Below are positions 46,784 to 58,275 of a DNA stretch of 64,000 bases, one piece after another (the first letter of the stretch is position 1; every line of letters starts with the position of its first letter). The position numbers and the translations under genes are program-made. Where the stretch lies: positions 1 through 64,000 of the forward strand of contig VTPC01003413.1 in the NCBI GenBank assembly GCA_011009095.1. Direction: 5' to 3'. The notes under the pieces were generated by a model that ran no database searches, was not told the origin of the DNA, and saw only the letters and a list, made by a program, of their open reading frames with translations. The stretch comes from Ignelater luminosus (lineage: Eukaryota > Arthropoda > Insecta > Coleoptera > Elateridae).

Positions 46784-47981
46784 ATGGAATCGGACAGCGA
46801 TGAAAGTTTCTCGTGCGCCCCTGAAGAAATTGTCAAGGCGGCAAGTACGGCCACATCGAATCTTTACCGGAAAAATCCAAGGGCCAATATTTAAAAGAAT
46901 ACGACTTATTTATGAAATGGAGAGCTGAAAAACAAGTCTGTAGTTTTACTGAAAGAGTTTTATTAGCCTACTTTGAAGAAAAGTCAAAACAGTGGAAGTC
47001 GCCAACATTTTGGTCGACTTACTCTAAACTAAAGTCTACACTATTAATAAATAACAATGTAGATATAAGTAAATACTCAAAACTAATCGCTTATTTAAAA
47101 AACAAGTCGGTTGGTTATAAACCCAGAAAGTCAAAAACATTTTCCCGGGAAGAAGTGTACAAATTTCTCGAAGATGCTCCCGATAAACATTTTCTAATGC
47201 ACAAGGTAATGCAAATTTTTCTGTTATGCATATAATGATGTATTGTCGTTTGTAGGTCGCTTTGATATTTGGAATCGCGGGAGCCCTTTGTCGTGAAGAA
47301 CTGTACAAAATGACTTTGGAAGGTATTACTGACACCGGAACTGTGTTGATCATTACTATTCCGGATTCAAAAACACATATTCACCGACGATTTACCGTAA
47401 TTGCCGAAACAACTCAGAAAAACCTAAATTTAATCGAAATTTACCGGAAATATAAAGCCCAGCGACCAAAGAATGTAAAAAGTAATCACTTTTTCTTACA
47501 ATTTCGAAACGGTAATTGCAAAACCCAAGTTGTGGGTATAAATACTTTTTCTAAAATTCCGTCGATTGTTGCTAAATACCTCAGTTTACCAAATCCTGAC
47601 CATTATACTGGACATGCATTTAGACGATCTTCCGCGTCTTTACTAGTAGATTCTGGAGGAGACCTAATTCAGCTGAAAAAACACGGCGGTTGGAAATCAA
47701 ATGCTGTTGCGGAAGGATATGTTGATGAGTCTATTCAAAATAAAATGGACTGCGCGAATAAAATCTTCACAGGAGGACAAAGTTCCCGAAATACTTCCAA
47801 TCCAGCAAGCTTCAGTGCGAATAATATCAACGATAATGTTCTTTCAGTGGTTCAGAAGTCTATAAATATCAATTCTTGTAACACTAATGGTGTTTCAGTA
47901 GATGTAAATCCTGTTTCAGATTCTAAACTTCAAATTGTTAGTCCAGTTAATTGTACATTTAATATCAATGTCTTCAAATAA
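46784..47981 (+). pseudogene. Crypton tyrosine recombinase, two exons
   Basis: Start MESDSDESFSCAPEEIVKAA with a Kozak-like CACAATGG. A one-base frame change near 46858 separates this from SKGQYLKEYDLFMKWRAEKQ and the core-binding helices. A 50-bp GT-AG intron (47206-47255) follows LMHK. Exon 2 (from 47256) reads ALIFGIAGALCREELYKMTL (first catalytic Arg in REEL), SKTHIHRRF, YTGHAFRRSSASLLVDSG (His and second Arg), KKHGGWKS, and AEGYVDESIQ (nucleophile Tyr). This R..H-x-x-R..[H/W]..Y layout is the tyrosine-recombinase set as found in animal Cryptons. The C-terminal 80 residues are low-complexity Asn/Ser-rich. With only one visible frameshift this copy is nearly whole. Confidence 0.88.
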
Positions 47982-48524
47982 AAAGCTGTTATTGAAGTTG
48001 GTAGTTCTTGATTTTTATTACGAACGTGAAAAAAGTTTTGTATGCAATTCGTGAGTAAAGTTTTTCACGTTCGTAATAAAAATCAAGAACTTCAATAACA
48101 GCTTTCTCGACGCGTCACATCGATGCGTTCTAATTTCTGACAAATGCCAGTGTGTATCATAACAACGGCAGCCTCCTATGTGTTTAAATATTTTGCGTTA
48201 AAAAATGACACGTTACGATAGTTTTTTTCACTCAAATGCGTGAAAAAATGAACCGTTATGGCACTTTTTTCACGCTTCTATCGCGATGAAACAAACGCCT
48301 CCTTTATAAACGGAAATTAATGAAAAATGTTGCACTTTTTTTAACGAACGTGAAAAAAAATCTATTTAATCATGTAAAAATCCAATATGGTGTTGACTTT
48401 GACAGCTTATAACTCAAAAACGAGAAACTTTTTACGTAACGTTCTTTCTATGAATCGTCATCATTTGTTCCCCAGAATCATTGGGTAAGCATTATCGGTG
48501 TTATTTTGAGACACCCTGTATAAG

Positions 48525-49438
48525 AGATAAACAAGTGGTAATAACAGTTTAATCACTCAGTATAGAAAGTTCACTTGTTATATGAAATTTATGGATAGTG
48601 GTAGATAAGCAAATAATCGAAACCTTAATTAAACAATCTTGAAATACTGATTAATAAAAATTGTTTCTTGAACGAATATAAACATGCACAATATTTGCAA
48701 TTTAATACTATTAACCAGAATCAGATTACTGTGCTTGTTTTATATCATTCATTGCGGAAGTCGGAAACACGGAAGGCTCGTCAGTACATGGTATTTTCCT
48801 TTTTCAAAAGGCAGCCAAAACAAACACCTAAATATCTGCCTAATTTAAAGAAAACGGACACAAGATTTTATTTGTTCTAAATATTCCTTATTCACAACTA
48901 AAATACTTATTTTAATGTTCTATTTTAAAACAACGCTTACGAGCTTTTTTGTTACAAGAACTTTTGCCCACGTCCACTCTAGTGTTAACGTTTGTACTAG
49001 TATCTCTGTATTCTTGTAAACTACAGACATACATTCATTATAATAATAGCCCAGACACTAAACGAATATATTAACTAATTAAGAGATCTTCTTTACATAA
49101 AATAACAGTTAAAAATAGGAAACGTTCGTTTATATTTAGCCATACGGGGGGCGGTAGGTATGTATACATTTACTATTTCGAGTTCTTTTACAGGCATGAA
49201 ATATTACATAATAATGTCAAAACGGGCATATTTATGCTAAGTTGTGGTACTACGAAAACACTTTTGGAGCTTTTATTTTTTTACCGCTAGCATTGCAGAT
49301 CTCTTTTTTGAGAAGCTACACCCGCTAAAAGTGTACAACATTTATACTGTGTGTATCTTTATTTATTTTCTGATCAATTCCAACTTTTGATCCACAACAT
49401 ATCAACAACAAAATAAGATATTGGGATGCAATCTTCTA
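48525..49438. other. Non-genic spacer
   Basis: AT-rich DNA. ORF 48668-48880 has no recognisable domain. Confidence 0.4.
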
Positions 49439-50345
49439 CATGTTTGCATTTTGGGGGCGCCTACCCCACTACTCAAAAAAAATTGTTACACCACTGAAAA
49501 ATTAAAAAAATCTATTTTTTCAATCAACAATCGATTTGGCAAAAAGTCCCTCTTGCATTTTTTCCGTAGAATGGCTTTATTTCCGAGTAGAATTGAACTT
49601 TTCTAAACCTCTCAAATTCAGCAATCTATGGTAAGGTCATGTATCATCTCAAAAACACGATGCTATTAAAACTGCAACAAAAATGAAGCTTTTTTCGCCA
49701 TATAACTTTTTTCCTTAAAGTGCATCGTTTTCAAGATGTAGAGCGTCCAGATTTCTCGTTTTTAACAAAACTTTATCATTATGTATTTCGCAAACTGCAT
49801 TTTAAAGAAAATATTATATGGCAAAGTAGGCTAAATATTTGTTGAGGAATTCAATTCGAATAACTGCATCCTGTTTTTGAGATGACGTATGACCTTTGTA
49901 ATGAATCCTGCTAGATCGAGATTAAAAAAAATTTTTTTTTTAAATCGTACAATGAAGTTAGTCAGTTCAGTTGTCTTATTATTTTATTATTTTCTAAAAA
50001 ATCAAGGTTTGTTTTTTTTCAGTTGTTTAACAATCTTTTGACATTGTGTAATTGAAATAATAAATAAAAATTCTAATTTTGCGTTTTAATAAATAAAAAG
50101 GTGACCAAACTATTATTTATTTTCAATCTAGTCATTACAACCTTACCATAGGCTGCTGAATTTGAGAGATTTTGAAAAATCCAATTTTACTTGAAAATGA
50201 CGCATTCTACTGAAAAAATGCAAGAAGAGCTTTACTAGCCAAATCGATTGTTGATTACAAAAATAGAAAGTTTTTTTTAATTTTTCAGTAGAGTAAAAAT
50301 TGTTTTAGAGTATTGGGGTAGGTAGGCGCCCCCCCAAATGCCCCG
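49439..50345. mobile_element. Foldback element with ~200-bp inverted arms
   Basis: Left arm from TTTGGGGGCGCCTACCCCA and right arm ending TGGGGTAGGTAGGCGCCCCC. Inner arm matches include AATCGAT, TTTTTCAGTAG/CTACTGAAAAA-like words, and TATGGTAAGG with CCTTACCATA. The middle 500 bp is unpaired and has no ORF of interest. Confidence 0.75.
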
Positions 50346-51382
50346 TCTCTGTTAGGAACATCACCTTGTGACTTTAAAACTATGCCGTTCTGGACATATG
50401 TTCATATGAACTTTTTTCGATGAAAATTACTCGGAGAATAAGCCCTTAAAGTTTTTCATACATTTTTGGAATCACCCTACCTATGGTCCATTATTATGAT
50501 TTGCGTCTTGAAGGTAGTAATGATTATGGAAGTTACAGTTGCACCCGGCCACCACAGTAACGTAAGCGAATCTTATTATTCTATTCCCAATGCCTCGTCT
50601 TATACACACTTTCCCTGGTGCTTAGCATAAGGTATCTGGAACATAGTTCTGAATTTCTGATATTGGTGTGAGATGTTAATTTTTTTGCTACAATGGAGGT
50701 TCTTGATTTTGTATCGCTTAGGATATAGGCACCAAGCGTTGCATAGTGTGCTTGTACTCCTCACAATGCACTTGGAGCACCTAATGTCAGCGGTATTCTT
50801 AATTACCAGTACCTTGCTAATCTAAGTTACTTTGAGACTCTTGCGTGACTTGATGATAATCGTTGTTTTGGGTACAGCTTTGGACATTTGTTGTTTCTGA
50901 CAAAGTCCTAGAAGAATTTATGGCCTGTACTGAAGCGCAGCTCAAATATTCTTCCAAGACTTTTTATCCATTAGCAGGAAAACTTCTATCACATCTTCAT
51001 ATCCGCTTTGCTACCCACTATCCTCCATGCGGTAGTGATAAGATGAAATTTTATAGATCCAGACGGTGTAAGATTTCCCTTGCTAGTTTGGGAAGATTCT
51101 TTGCGTTGATGATCTTTAGTCCTTCTTCTTCCCTAAGGAAGCAATTGTTGAAAACGAGTGAGTTTTTCAATTTTGTTAAGAAAGTTTTTCTCAATCAGCC
51201 TCCCGACCATCAGTGATTGAAATATTCGCAAACCTCTTGAAGATACAGGAGAGTTTTTTCTGTCTTCTTTTAACCTTTTGTTTGAGATATGACATCTCTT
51301 GGAGCATATTTTACCTCCTGTTTAAGGTTCCGGATAGTCTTTAACTACCCCTGTCGGCAATTTTACTGACACTTTGTGGAAC
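50346..51382. other. Unclassified sequence; host of the hAT-like insertion
   Basis: Contains an ORF (50863-51216) with no recognised domain. The sequence is less AT-rich than its neighbours and probably represents an old element, but no motif could be named on either strand. Confidence 0.3.
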
Positions 51383-51604
51383 CAGTGTTGCCAATCCTAA
51401 TTTTTACATTTCGGAAGATTCCTATCAAAGAAATCGGGAGATTCCGCTACAAAATCGGGAGACTTTAAAATCTAAAACAAAAGAAAATCAAGAATTGATA
51501 TGATATCGTTAAAAACTTATTAAGATCCGTATTGAAGAATTAAGATAACAGCTTATCATGCACGACAAAATTATTAGTTAATTGTAGATCATAAATTAGA
51601 GCCC

Positions 51605-52320
51605 TGCATGCGCCGAAATTTCCAGGCTGGGGACGATAACTTCTTGATCGACCCGACAGATCCTAATACTTCGAGAAGCCCATATAGTCCGACAGAAAAG
51701 CCTGAAGGTCGAACCGGCCGAAACGGTACAAACAGCCCGACAGACCCGAGAAGCCCGAAGGGCCGAAAAGTCCCAAAATGTTCGACAGGCACGAACGACC
51801 TCACAAACCCTTATGGCCCGACAGACCCGAGAGATCCAAACGGCCCGATAGACCCAAGAGCCGAGAAATACAAAAGGCCCTAGACATCCGACAAGACGGA
51901 TCCTGTCTGTTGACCAGACGTAGACTTGAAAAGCTCAATAAATTTCTAAACTAAGGCCCAGCCCAACGCGAACCCGAAAGACCCTTATGTCACGACAGGC
52001 TGAAGAGATTCAAACGGTCGGGTAGACCTGAAGGGCCGAGATGTCCAAAAGGCTTAACAGGCTGACGATCCGAGAGAAGCCGTAGGGGCCGAGAAGACAG
52101 ACTCGTATGATCTGACAGGCCCGAGAGGTGCGACAGACCCGAGGGATCCAAACGGTCCCATAGACCCGATAAGCCCAAGAGACCCGAATGGTACGACAGA
52201 TCGGAGAAGCCCGAAGCGCCGAGAAATCCAAGAAGCCCAACAGGCCCGAACAGTCGAACAGCCCCGTATGGTCAGAGAGGTCCAACAGGTCTCAGCAGCT
52301 CTGATAAGACCTAACTGCCC
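51605..52320. repeat. Decayed 9-nt-period CCCGA repeat (possibly collagen-like origin)
   Basis: About 700 bp of degenerate 9-bp units (CCCGACAGA, CCCGAGAAG, CCCGAAGGG). In one plus-strand frame it reads GPTDPRDPNGPIDPR: every third residue is G, D or S and the next is proline. Asp (GAY) and Ser (AGY) codons are one step from Gly (GGY), so the pattern could be a decayed Gly-Pro-X repeat. Frames on both strands are interrupted; not a gene now. Confidence 0.7.
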
Positions 52321-52329
52321 GATTGACCG

Positions 52330-52630
52330 GACAAATATTCAAATTGTCTTCTGGTAGTTTCCAAGCTGACTGTTGCTCGCAGTGGTACTGCGGTATGAAC
52401 ACCTCTAAGCATTTTCGTGCTTTCTGTAGGTGTTTGGTAAATCTTTTCCTTCAGAAAACTCCAAAGGATTTAAATCAAGAAACCGTGGCGACCACGATAT
52501 GGGGACATTACGATCTATCTAGCTACGGAAAATTTTCGTTTAGCCATCTCCTGGCGTTATGGGCATAATGAGCTGGTGATCTATCCTGCATCCAGATTAG
52601 TCCATTTCGCAGAATGAGTGGAAAATCGTT
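52330..52630 (-). pseudogene. IS630/Tc1/mariner-type transposase fragment
   Basis: Minus-strand reading shows GLIWMQDRSPAHYAHNARRW, LNENFP, and an altered PDLNPLEF-like stretch, matching the second and third catalytic regions of DDE_3 transposases (normally WMHDGAPAHYARNVRNWLN and SPDLNPLEFFLWG). Several stops and frame changes. It is inside the hAT-like element. Confidence 0.65.
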
Positions 52631-52825
52631 TATTAATGAATTGAAAATAATTGTCTCCATTCAGGCGTTGTGGTAAAAAGTGAGGTCCAATTGTCGAACA
52701 TCCTATATAATGGAAAAGAATCAATCAAATTTTTAGTCTCTTTTTGAGTATTTATAAAAAATCGATAGTAAATATGTCGGGAGATCTCCCGACATATCGG
52801 GAGGGTTGGCAACACTGTGTAGAAG

Positions 52826-55800
52826 CAGTATCGGATGGTCTCGGTTCTGTGGTCTGAGCAAACTGCTGCAGTTTTGATTATTTAATCATACATCGTGCCC
52901 ATATTGTCGTTGAACTGTCGGCAAGCTTCTCTTGTCGTGTTATCTACTATATTAGAAGTTTAGTTTCAAGATATTCCGAGTATGAGATTACTTTTTATAT
53001 GCTTTATTCAAATACGACCTTTAATTAGGTGTCATTGAATTTTCTTTCTTGAACAGACATTAACAAGTTTTGAAACTTTTTTTTGTTGAAAGGGCACTTG
53101 AGCCATGCCATATTCGAAATTTAGATTTTTATCGACGTTTGTAGAAAAACTTTCTTAAATCGTTAAGAAATAAAAGGGAATTGTGTGTATTCTCTAAGAG
53201 AACTCTTTACTATTATTGTTTTAGCACATTATTTACAGAAAATTGCGTGTGATTGTTAAATATTTGCTTTTCTCTATAGGCATTATTACATGAAAAGAGT
53301 TTTCTAGTACTAAAACGATTTAATGGTTATCATGTCCTTGACGAATACGTAGTTCACATTTACTGCTTTCTTTCACGACATTAAAACACTAATATTTTTA
53401 GTTTCCGTATAAATATTTTAATTCAATATCGGTTTTTAGTAAACTTGGATTTGCCGAAACTCGAAACCCATACTCAAACACAGAATTGGCAAAATTCCGA
53501 ATATAAATTGCTTATTATTAGAAAAAAAAAATATAGAAAACTCTAAAGATCGTGTATTATTTAAAAGCAAATTTTTCTTTGCGTTTGAATAGTTTTTTTA
53601 AACCGAATGCAAAATTACTCGCGGGTGTTTGGCCTCCCGAAGTTTTGCCGTTCCAGTTCAGTTTTGAAACCTAACTTTATGGTGCGTTGTAAGACACCTG
53701 CACTATAACAAACTTTTGCAAAGACACAAATATTTATAGGACATTAAAGTGCATGAACATCTACAAGACATTTATTGAACACACAAGAAAATGTGAACAG
53801 AATCGAATGAAACGCACATCATTAATTTATCTATCTACCTATGTCAATACAATTAAGAATTATCTGTATCATAGGTACTTTTCATTATCTGAGGTTCATT
53901 TTTTATTTTGAGGTACCGGAGCTGTGTTGCATGTATTCTAAGGAATCAGCATGAATAAATATGATGTTCATTTGAATTGAATGAATGAATGAAGCAGATT
54001 ATAATTCTGAAGGCGCCAATTGTCTTAAATTAATTAACTTTTTCATCGTGGATTATTAAATCATGTATTTGCAGTATTTATTTATTTTTTCCAGTTTAGA
54101 TTGTTTTATGCTAGGTCCAATACTCAATCTACTGAGCCAGTACAATTTAGTGACAATAGATGAACAAACCACAAGATTACGACAAACTGAAACTCAGTAG
54201 GCATCTACATTTCTCATTTTAGAAATGTCTAAAAATCAAGAAATTTGTTCACCTTTACTATTCAAATTTTTATTTTTGGGAACGGAATAACTACAGTTAC
54301 TGTAAATACTTGAATAGTAATAGCAAGTGGGCCTTTTTATAATTTTTTTAATTTTTGTGCTATACTTGACGAATACCATATATACCGGATGTAGTATAAC
54401 AGAAAATTGATTTATTTGCATCGTTTCTAAATTAGAAATGATATCAGTTGAGTGTCATTGGATTGTGAATCATATTTTCATTATTATCAATTTTGTTAGA
54501 AGTAACATTTACATTTTGTTGTACTTTTGAAATCCATTATTTACATACTACAAGGACACAAAACAGAATCTAGTCTGTATCTTCCTCATCCACATATTGT
54601 AACTACACAATTCTTTTCTATATAATTATTTTCTATACAATCGGTCGTAAATAGAAAGAAAAAGAACGAGTTTGTACGAAACAATACTTTGTTGAATTTT
54701 GCAAACAATGTTTTAATAAATTGTACAGATTTAATATCAAAAAGGTTATCGAATTTTATTTTAATGGGCAGTGAAATTACATTTCGATGACGTAACGATT
54801 TAATTTAGAATTTTACGCTGTTTTCGTGATAATCCCATACATATTATTTATCAATCCTTAGGATGACTAAACTCTATAGTTTGTACAAAACAAGTTCGAG
54901 CCTTGCCTTTTACTTCTGTAATAAATTAAATCACAACATTAACGCAATTTAGTGTTGGCGGTTTTCTTTCTCTGTATGCTTTTCTTTTCTATCTTTTCCT
55001 TATGCCGGTTAATTTATTGAATGCCTTATTTCTTGATAATTAAAACGAGTACTTTTCTCATTTTTTTTTCTGTAGTTCCGCCTGTTATATGTTAATAAAT
55101 TAATAATAAATTTTGCAATACACCTTGCAAATTATTCACTTATAATTATGAGAATCTTAATTTAATGTTAGAATTTCATGGAAATGTGACATCATACCAT
55201 TAGCAGTTTCCTTTCTGCCCAACCCTTACCTTTTTAATTCATGAATTGTAAATGTTTTAACAACCCTTCTTGCATTAAACACACACATATATGTACGGTA
55301 CGTAATTACAGTTGTGATTCTTGTTTAATTTGAGGAAAAAGATTTTTGTTGAGAATATTTTTCCATAATATAACAGTTTCTAAAACAGTTATGTACATGT
55401 AACTAGAACTACATAAATAAATTGATTTTTTCTTTATTTTTAGCTGTTTGTACTTTTAGGGAATAAATGCGGTTTTTTATTATGTCATTAATTTTTTTAT
55501 TAGCATGTGCAGTAAATACGAATACGAAAACGAGCATACGTAAGCTAATAATGGATAACAATATGGAAAATAATACAGAAACACGAATGCATTTATGCAA
55601 ATAAAAATTCATTTTAAAAATACTTGTAGTTGATGACATGCATGGGGAAAAATTATTACATTAATGTGTTTATTATGTGTGAATTTCCGATTCTATAAAT
55701 ATAGATGTCTTCTGTCGAAATCTCGTTTTATCAATATAAATAAACATTTAAAATCTTAAGAAACTTGTTGGATTATTCAAATGATGGAAATATAAATTTA

Positions 55801-56229
55801 AAATCCATACAATAGAATAGTGAACAGCATTCCTCGTTAACAAATCAATTATTACTATGTATCATAATAAAACTGGAAAAGGTGTAACTCAAGAATAGGT
55901 TGTTGGACCGGTATTATTTATTTATTTTTTTTTTTGTTACTTTGTATTCACAACATTTTTTCAATAATAAAGCAATGCTACTAAAGGAATCTCTGTTAGT
56001 TTTTTTTTCTTATTTTTAACAGCTGACTGATCTTACTTGTAGTTACAAATTGAACAAAAGGAATATTGAGGTAATAGAACGTTTCAAACGAGCATAAACT
56101 TGTTTTTGGATTGAGAGGGTAAACATGTTGGGAAACTTTTGCTAAAAATGAAATCAAGCAAATGTACAGGGTGATTCACCAATGTTGACGTACCCAGCAG
56201 AATTGGAAATGCAACCCATTATAAAATAT
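52826..56229. other. Featureless AT-rich DNA
   Basis: About 3.4 kb with no gene or repeat recognised apart from a short TGAATGAATGAATGAA run at about 53980. TACAGGGTGATTCACC at about 56165 is a common insect element end, directly left of the THAP element. Confidence 0.45.
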
Positions 56230-56732
56230 CTCCACATTAGGCCTGCGCTGGATTTGGCTATATGCTCAGAATCAGCGGGCTACCACTTCTTCGTGTGTAT
56301 TAGGTTGAGAAAACGACACAAACAAAATCTCAGCAAAAAATTTACATTTACAGCCGAGCGGGCGGGAACAAACGGCCTAAAACGAGAAAACAAACGAAAA
56401 ACAGACTTACCTTTATATTTTTCCAGTTTCTGCATTTGTTTACACATGTTTCGATCTAAATATAAGCTTTGTTTACTAATTTGATGCTGTTGAACACGAA
56501 TCTGAATTTAGTTTTTCAAAAAAATTCTACCTTTACTTGCTAGAGGCGCGCAATGTCAAAGAACGTGAAGAAATACAGTGCGGTTCCGAACTCGCACTGC
56601 GCGGGAAGCGAACAACCGGTTTGAAAATTGTTTTTTTCTTTTTCTTGTTTATGAATGCGGCTTTCGTTTATGGTAAGTGTTCATAGTAACGTATATACGC
56701 GAAGGCAGAAAAACGCGCTTGATTGCGCACCT

Positions 56733-56755
56733 ACCAATAGGTGCGCTGGATGCTT
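56733..56755. repeat. Hairpin in the THAP element
   Basis: GCGCACCTA and TAGGTGCGC form a perfect 9-bp stem around CCAA. The 26-28 bp carrying it are absent from the matching right-hand copy near 58465. Confidence 0.7.
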
Positions 56756-57164
56756 GTATTCATGTATCTAGCAAGCTAGGATGCTAACAACATGCTTTTT
56801 CGTGTTGTTGTTTTTTAATTAAGGAAGTACTTTTATTTAAATCATCCAATACATACGAACCTTAAGCCATGGATCTCCAATACATAAGATTTTACATTAC
56901 AGGTAATAAAAAGGTTAAAAATACAAAGAAATAAAGTAAGAAAATGTTGTTAATAAACATACATCGAAACCTCTATGATATAATAAAAAACTTAAGTACC
57001 AACTACAAAGTCTTTTAATAAATGACCGGTTAAGCTAATAAAACTAAAATCAAATCAAAGGTTAAGAAGAAAACGGGTTAAGAAAAAATCAAACAAAAAT
57101 TAAGTTCGAATGTCATATCGATTGCGCACCTTCTTTCAGCTTGTTGATCTTCATAGAAATCCTT

Positions 57165-57563
57165 TTATTCGGATGTTGCATTCAGCAATGCACCTTTTGC
57201 AAGTATATCAAACAACACTTGATTTGAATTTACAAAGTTGATGATTTGTTTGTGTGCTGACATTTTCTCTTTGCTAGTACCAGACTTATACTTAACTTTT
57301 GCATCACGGATTAATCGATAACTTGCATACAGATCAGAAAGTTTTTTGGTTAAACTACGTCGTGAAATCAATTTGAAACCACATCTGGACCACAATTTGA
57401 CCAGCCTGTTGCAAACATCATTTTTCGCACAATCAACTAAATAATTCTCTATAGTAACAATCAATTCATTCAAAACTTCACTTGTATGAGGTAGTCGATT
57501 TGTTGGAAAGATTACTGATGCTTTGTAAATGAAGTTGGTTTTTGATATTCGATGATTTTGCAT
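57165..57563 (-). CDS. Unrecognised ORF, probably transposon-associated
   Basis: About 132 residues from the ATG at 57561-57563 (an upstream in-frame ATG at 57705-57707 is preceded by low-complexity hydrophobic sequence and is less likely). Contains a helical, basic middle (VCNRLVKLWSRCGFKLISRR, LTKKLSDLYASYRLIRDAKV) and a tail VLFDILAKGALLNATSE. The layout vaguely recalls a family common next to insect transposons that ends in LFDIAHADAL, but the match is weak. Uninterrupted. Lies within the THAP element on the opposite strand to the THAP gene. Confidence 0.4.
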   Translation of the reverse strand: MQNHRISKTNFIYKASVIFPTNRLPHTSEVLNELIVTIENYLVDCAKNDVCNRLVKLWSRCGFKLISRRSLTKKLSDLYASYRLIRDAKVKYKSGTSKEKMSAHKQIINFVNSNQVLFDILAKGALLNATSE

Positions 57564-57777
57564 TTTCAAGATTTTATTATAGCTGTGGTAGAAGAAAAAG
57601 CAGAAAGCACATAAACATATTTTTAAATTTTTTGGATTGAGAATTTCAATATAAAGAACACAAGTGACAAATCTTTCAAGCAGTTGAGTATGAAATAAAC
57701 CAAGCACAAAGAGGATAAAAATATAAATGTATCAAATTGATCTAGTATGTCAATTTCATATGAATTACACAGACGAA

Positions 57778-58275
57778 AATAGTTATTTTTTCACGTTCGT
57801 GAAAAAAAGTGCAACATTTTTCATNNNNNNNNNNNNNNNNNNNNNNNNNNNNNNNNNNNNNNNNNNNNNNNNNNNNNNNNNNNNNNNNNNNNNNNNNNNN
57901 NNNNNNNNNNNNNNNNNNNNNNNNNNNNNNNNNNNNNNNNNNNNNNNNNNNNNNNNNNNNNNNNNNNNNNNNNNNNNNNNNNNNNNNNNNNNNNNNNNNN
58001 NNNNNNNNNNNNNNNNNNNNNNNNNNNNNNNNNNNNNNNNNNNNNNNNNNNNNNNNNNNNNNNNNNNNNNNNNNNNNNNNNNNNNNNNNNNNNNNNNNNN
58101 NNNNNNNNNNNNNNNNNNNNNNNNNNNNNNNNNNNNNNTTCACTCAAATGCGTGAAAAAATGAACCGTTATGGCACTTTTTTTCACGCTTCTATCGCGAT
58201 GAAACAAACGCATCCTTTATAAACGAAAATTAATGAAAAATGTTGCACTTTTTTTCACGAACGTGAAAAAAAAAA
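57778..58275. repeat. Inverted pair of Crypton unit A around an assembly gap
   Basis: 57778-57824 matches the start of unit A (AGTTATTTTTTCACGTTCGT) and 58139-58275 is unit A inverted (ends TTTTTTTCACGAACGTGAAA). The flanks share AATTACACA (57763 and about 58288), a possible target duplication although not directly adjacent. The element inserted into the THAP transposon. Confidence 0.75.
57825..58138. other. Assembly gap (314 N)
   Basis: Run of 314 unknown bases inside an inverted repeat. The frames that run through it are artefacts. Confidence 0.99.

Larger units (their letters stand above)
44556..48394. mobile_element. Compound Crypton nest bounded by inverted copies
   Basis: Unit A (TTTTTTCACGTTCGTGAAAA..., repeated GTGAAAAAAAGT words) and unit B (ATTGAAGT[T/A]GGTAGTTCTTG ... 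GTGAGTAAA) occur as A-B at 44590-44908, as A (46489-46715) and B (47984-48060) on either side of the Crypton gene, and as inverted B-A at 48061-48360. So the gene-containing copy is a fuller element, and the two outer copies are versions lacking the gene, one in each orientation. Inversion extends outward into CCATATTGGATTTTTACATG. A mariner-like element sits between the first copy and the Crypton. Confidence 0.75.
44221..48523. mobile_element. Outer TACAGKGTGTCTCA element interrupted by the Crypton nest
   Basis: Left TACAGTGTGTCTCAGA and right TGAGACACCCTGTATA form an inverted pair resembling a very common insect element end. If the Crypton nest (44556-48394) is set aside, about 0.47 kb remains, a plausible size for a non-autonomous element that received the later insertions. 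Confidence 0.45.
51383..52817. mobile_element. hAT-like non-autonomous element, 1.4 kb
   Basis: Inverted ends CAGTGTTGCCAATCCT (51383) and AGGGTTGGCAACACTG (ending 52817) with imperfect 8-bp flanks TGTGGAAC and TGTAGAAG (6 of 8 match). CAGTG ends and 8-bp duplications fit hAT. The interior carries ATCGGGAGA-type words near both ends, a decayed 9-nt repeat block and a mariner-like remnant. Confidence 0.65.

Noticed and set aside
50863-51216. 117-residue ORF
   Set aside because: No recognised motif, no splice or start context, and it sits in old repeat-like DNA; not called as a gene.
51990-52285. Two overlapping minus-strand ORFs (Leu/Ser- and Arg-rich)
   Set aside because: Generated by the 9-nt repeat unit; other frames of the same repeat are also open.
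56182-56484. 100-residue ORF whose sequence also occurs on the opposite strand at 60017-60271
   Set aside because: The apparent protein conservation is simply the inverted terminal repeat of the THAP element read in both places.
57727-58222. Several ORFs spanning the N gap
   Set aside because: Almost entirely unknown residues from 314 N bases; artefacts.
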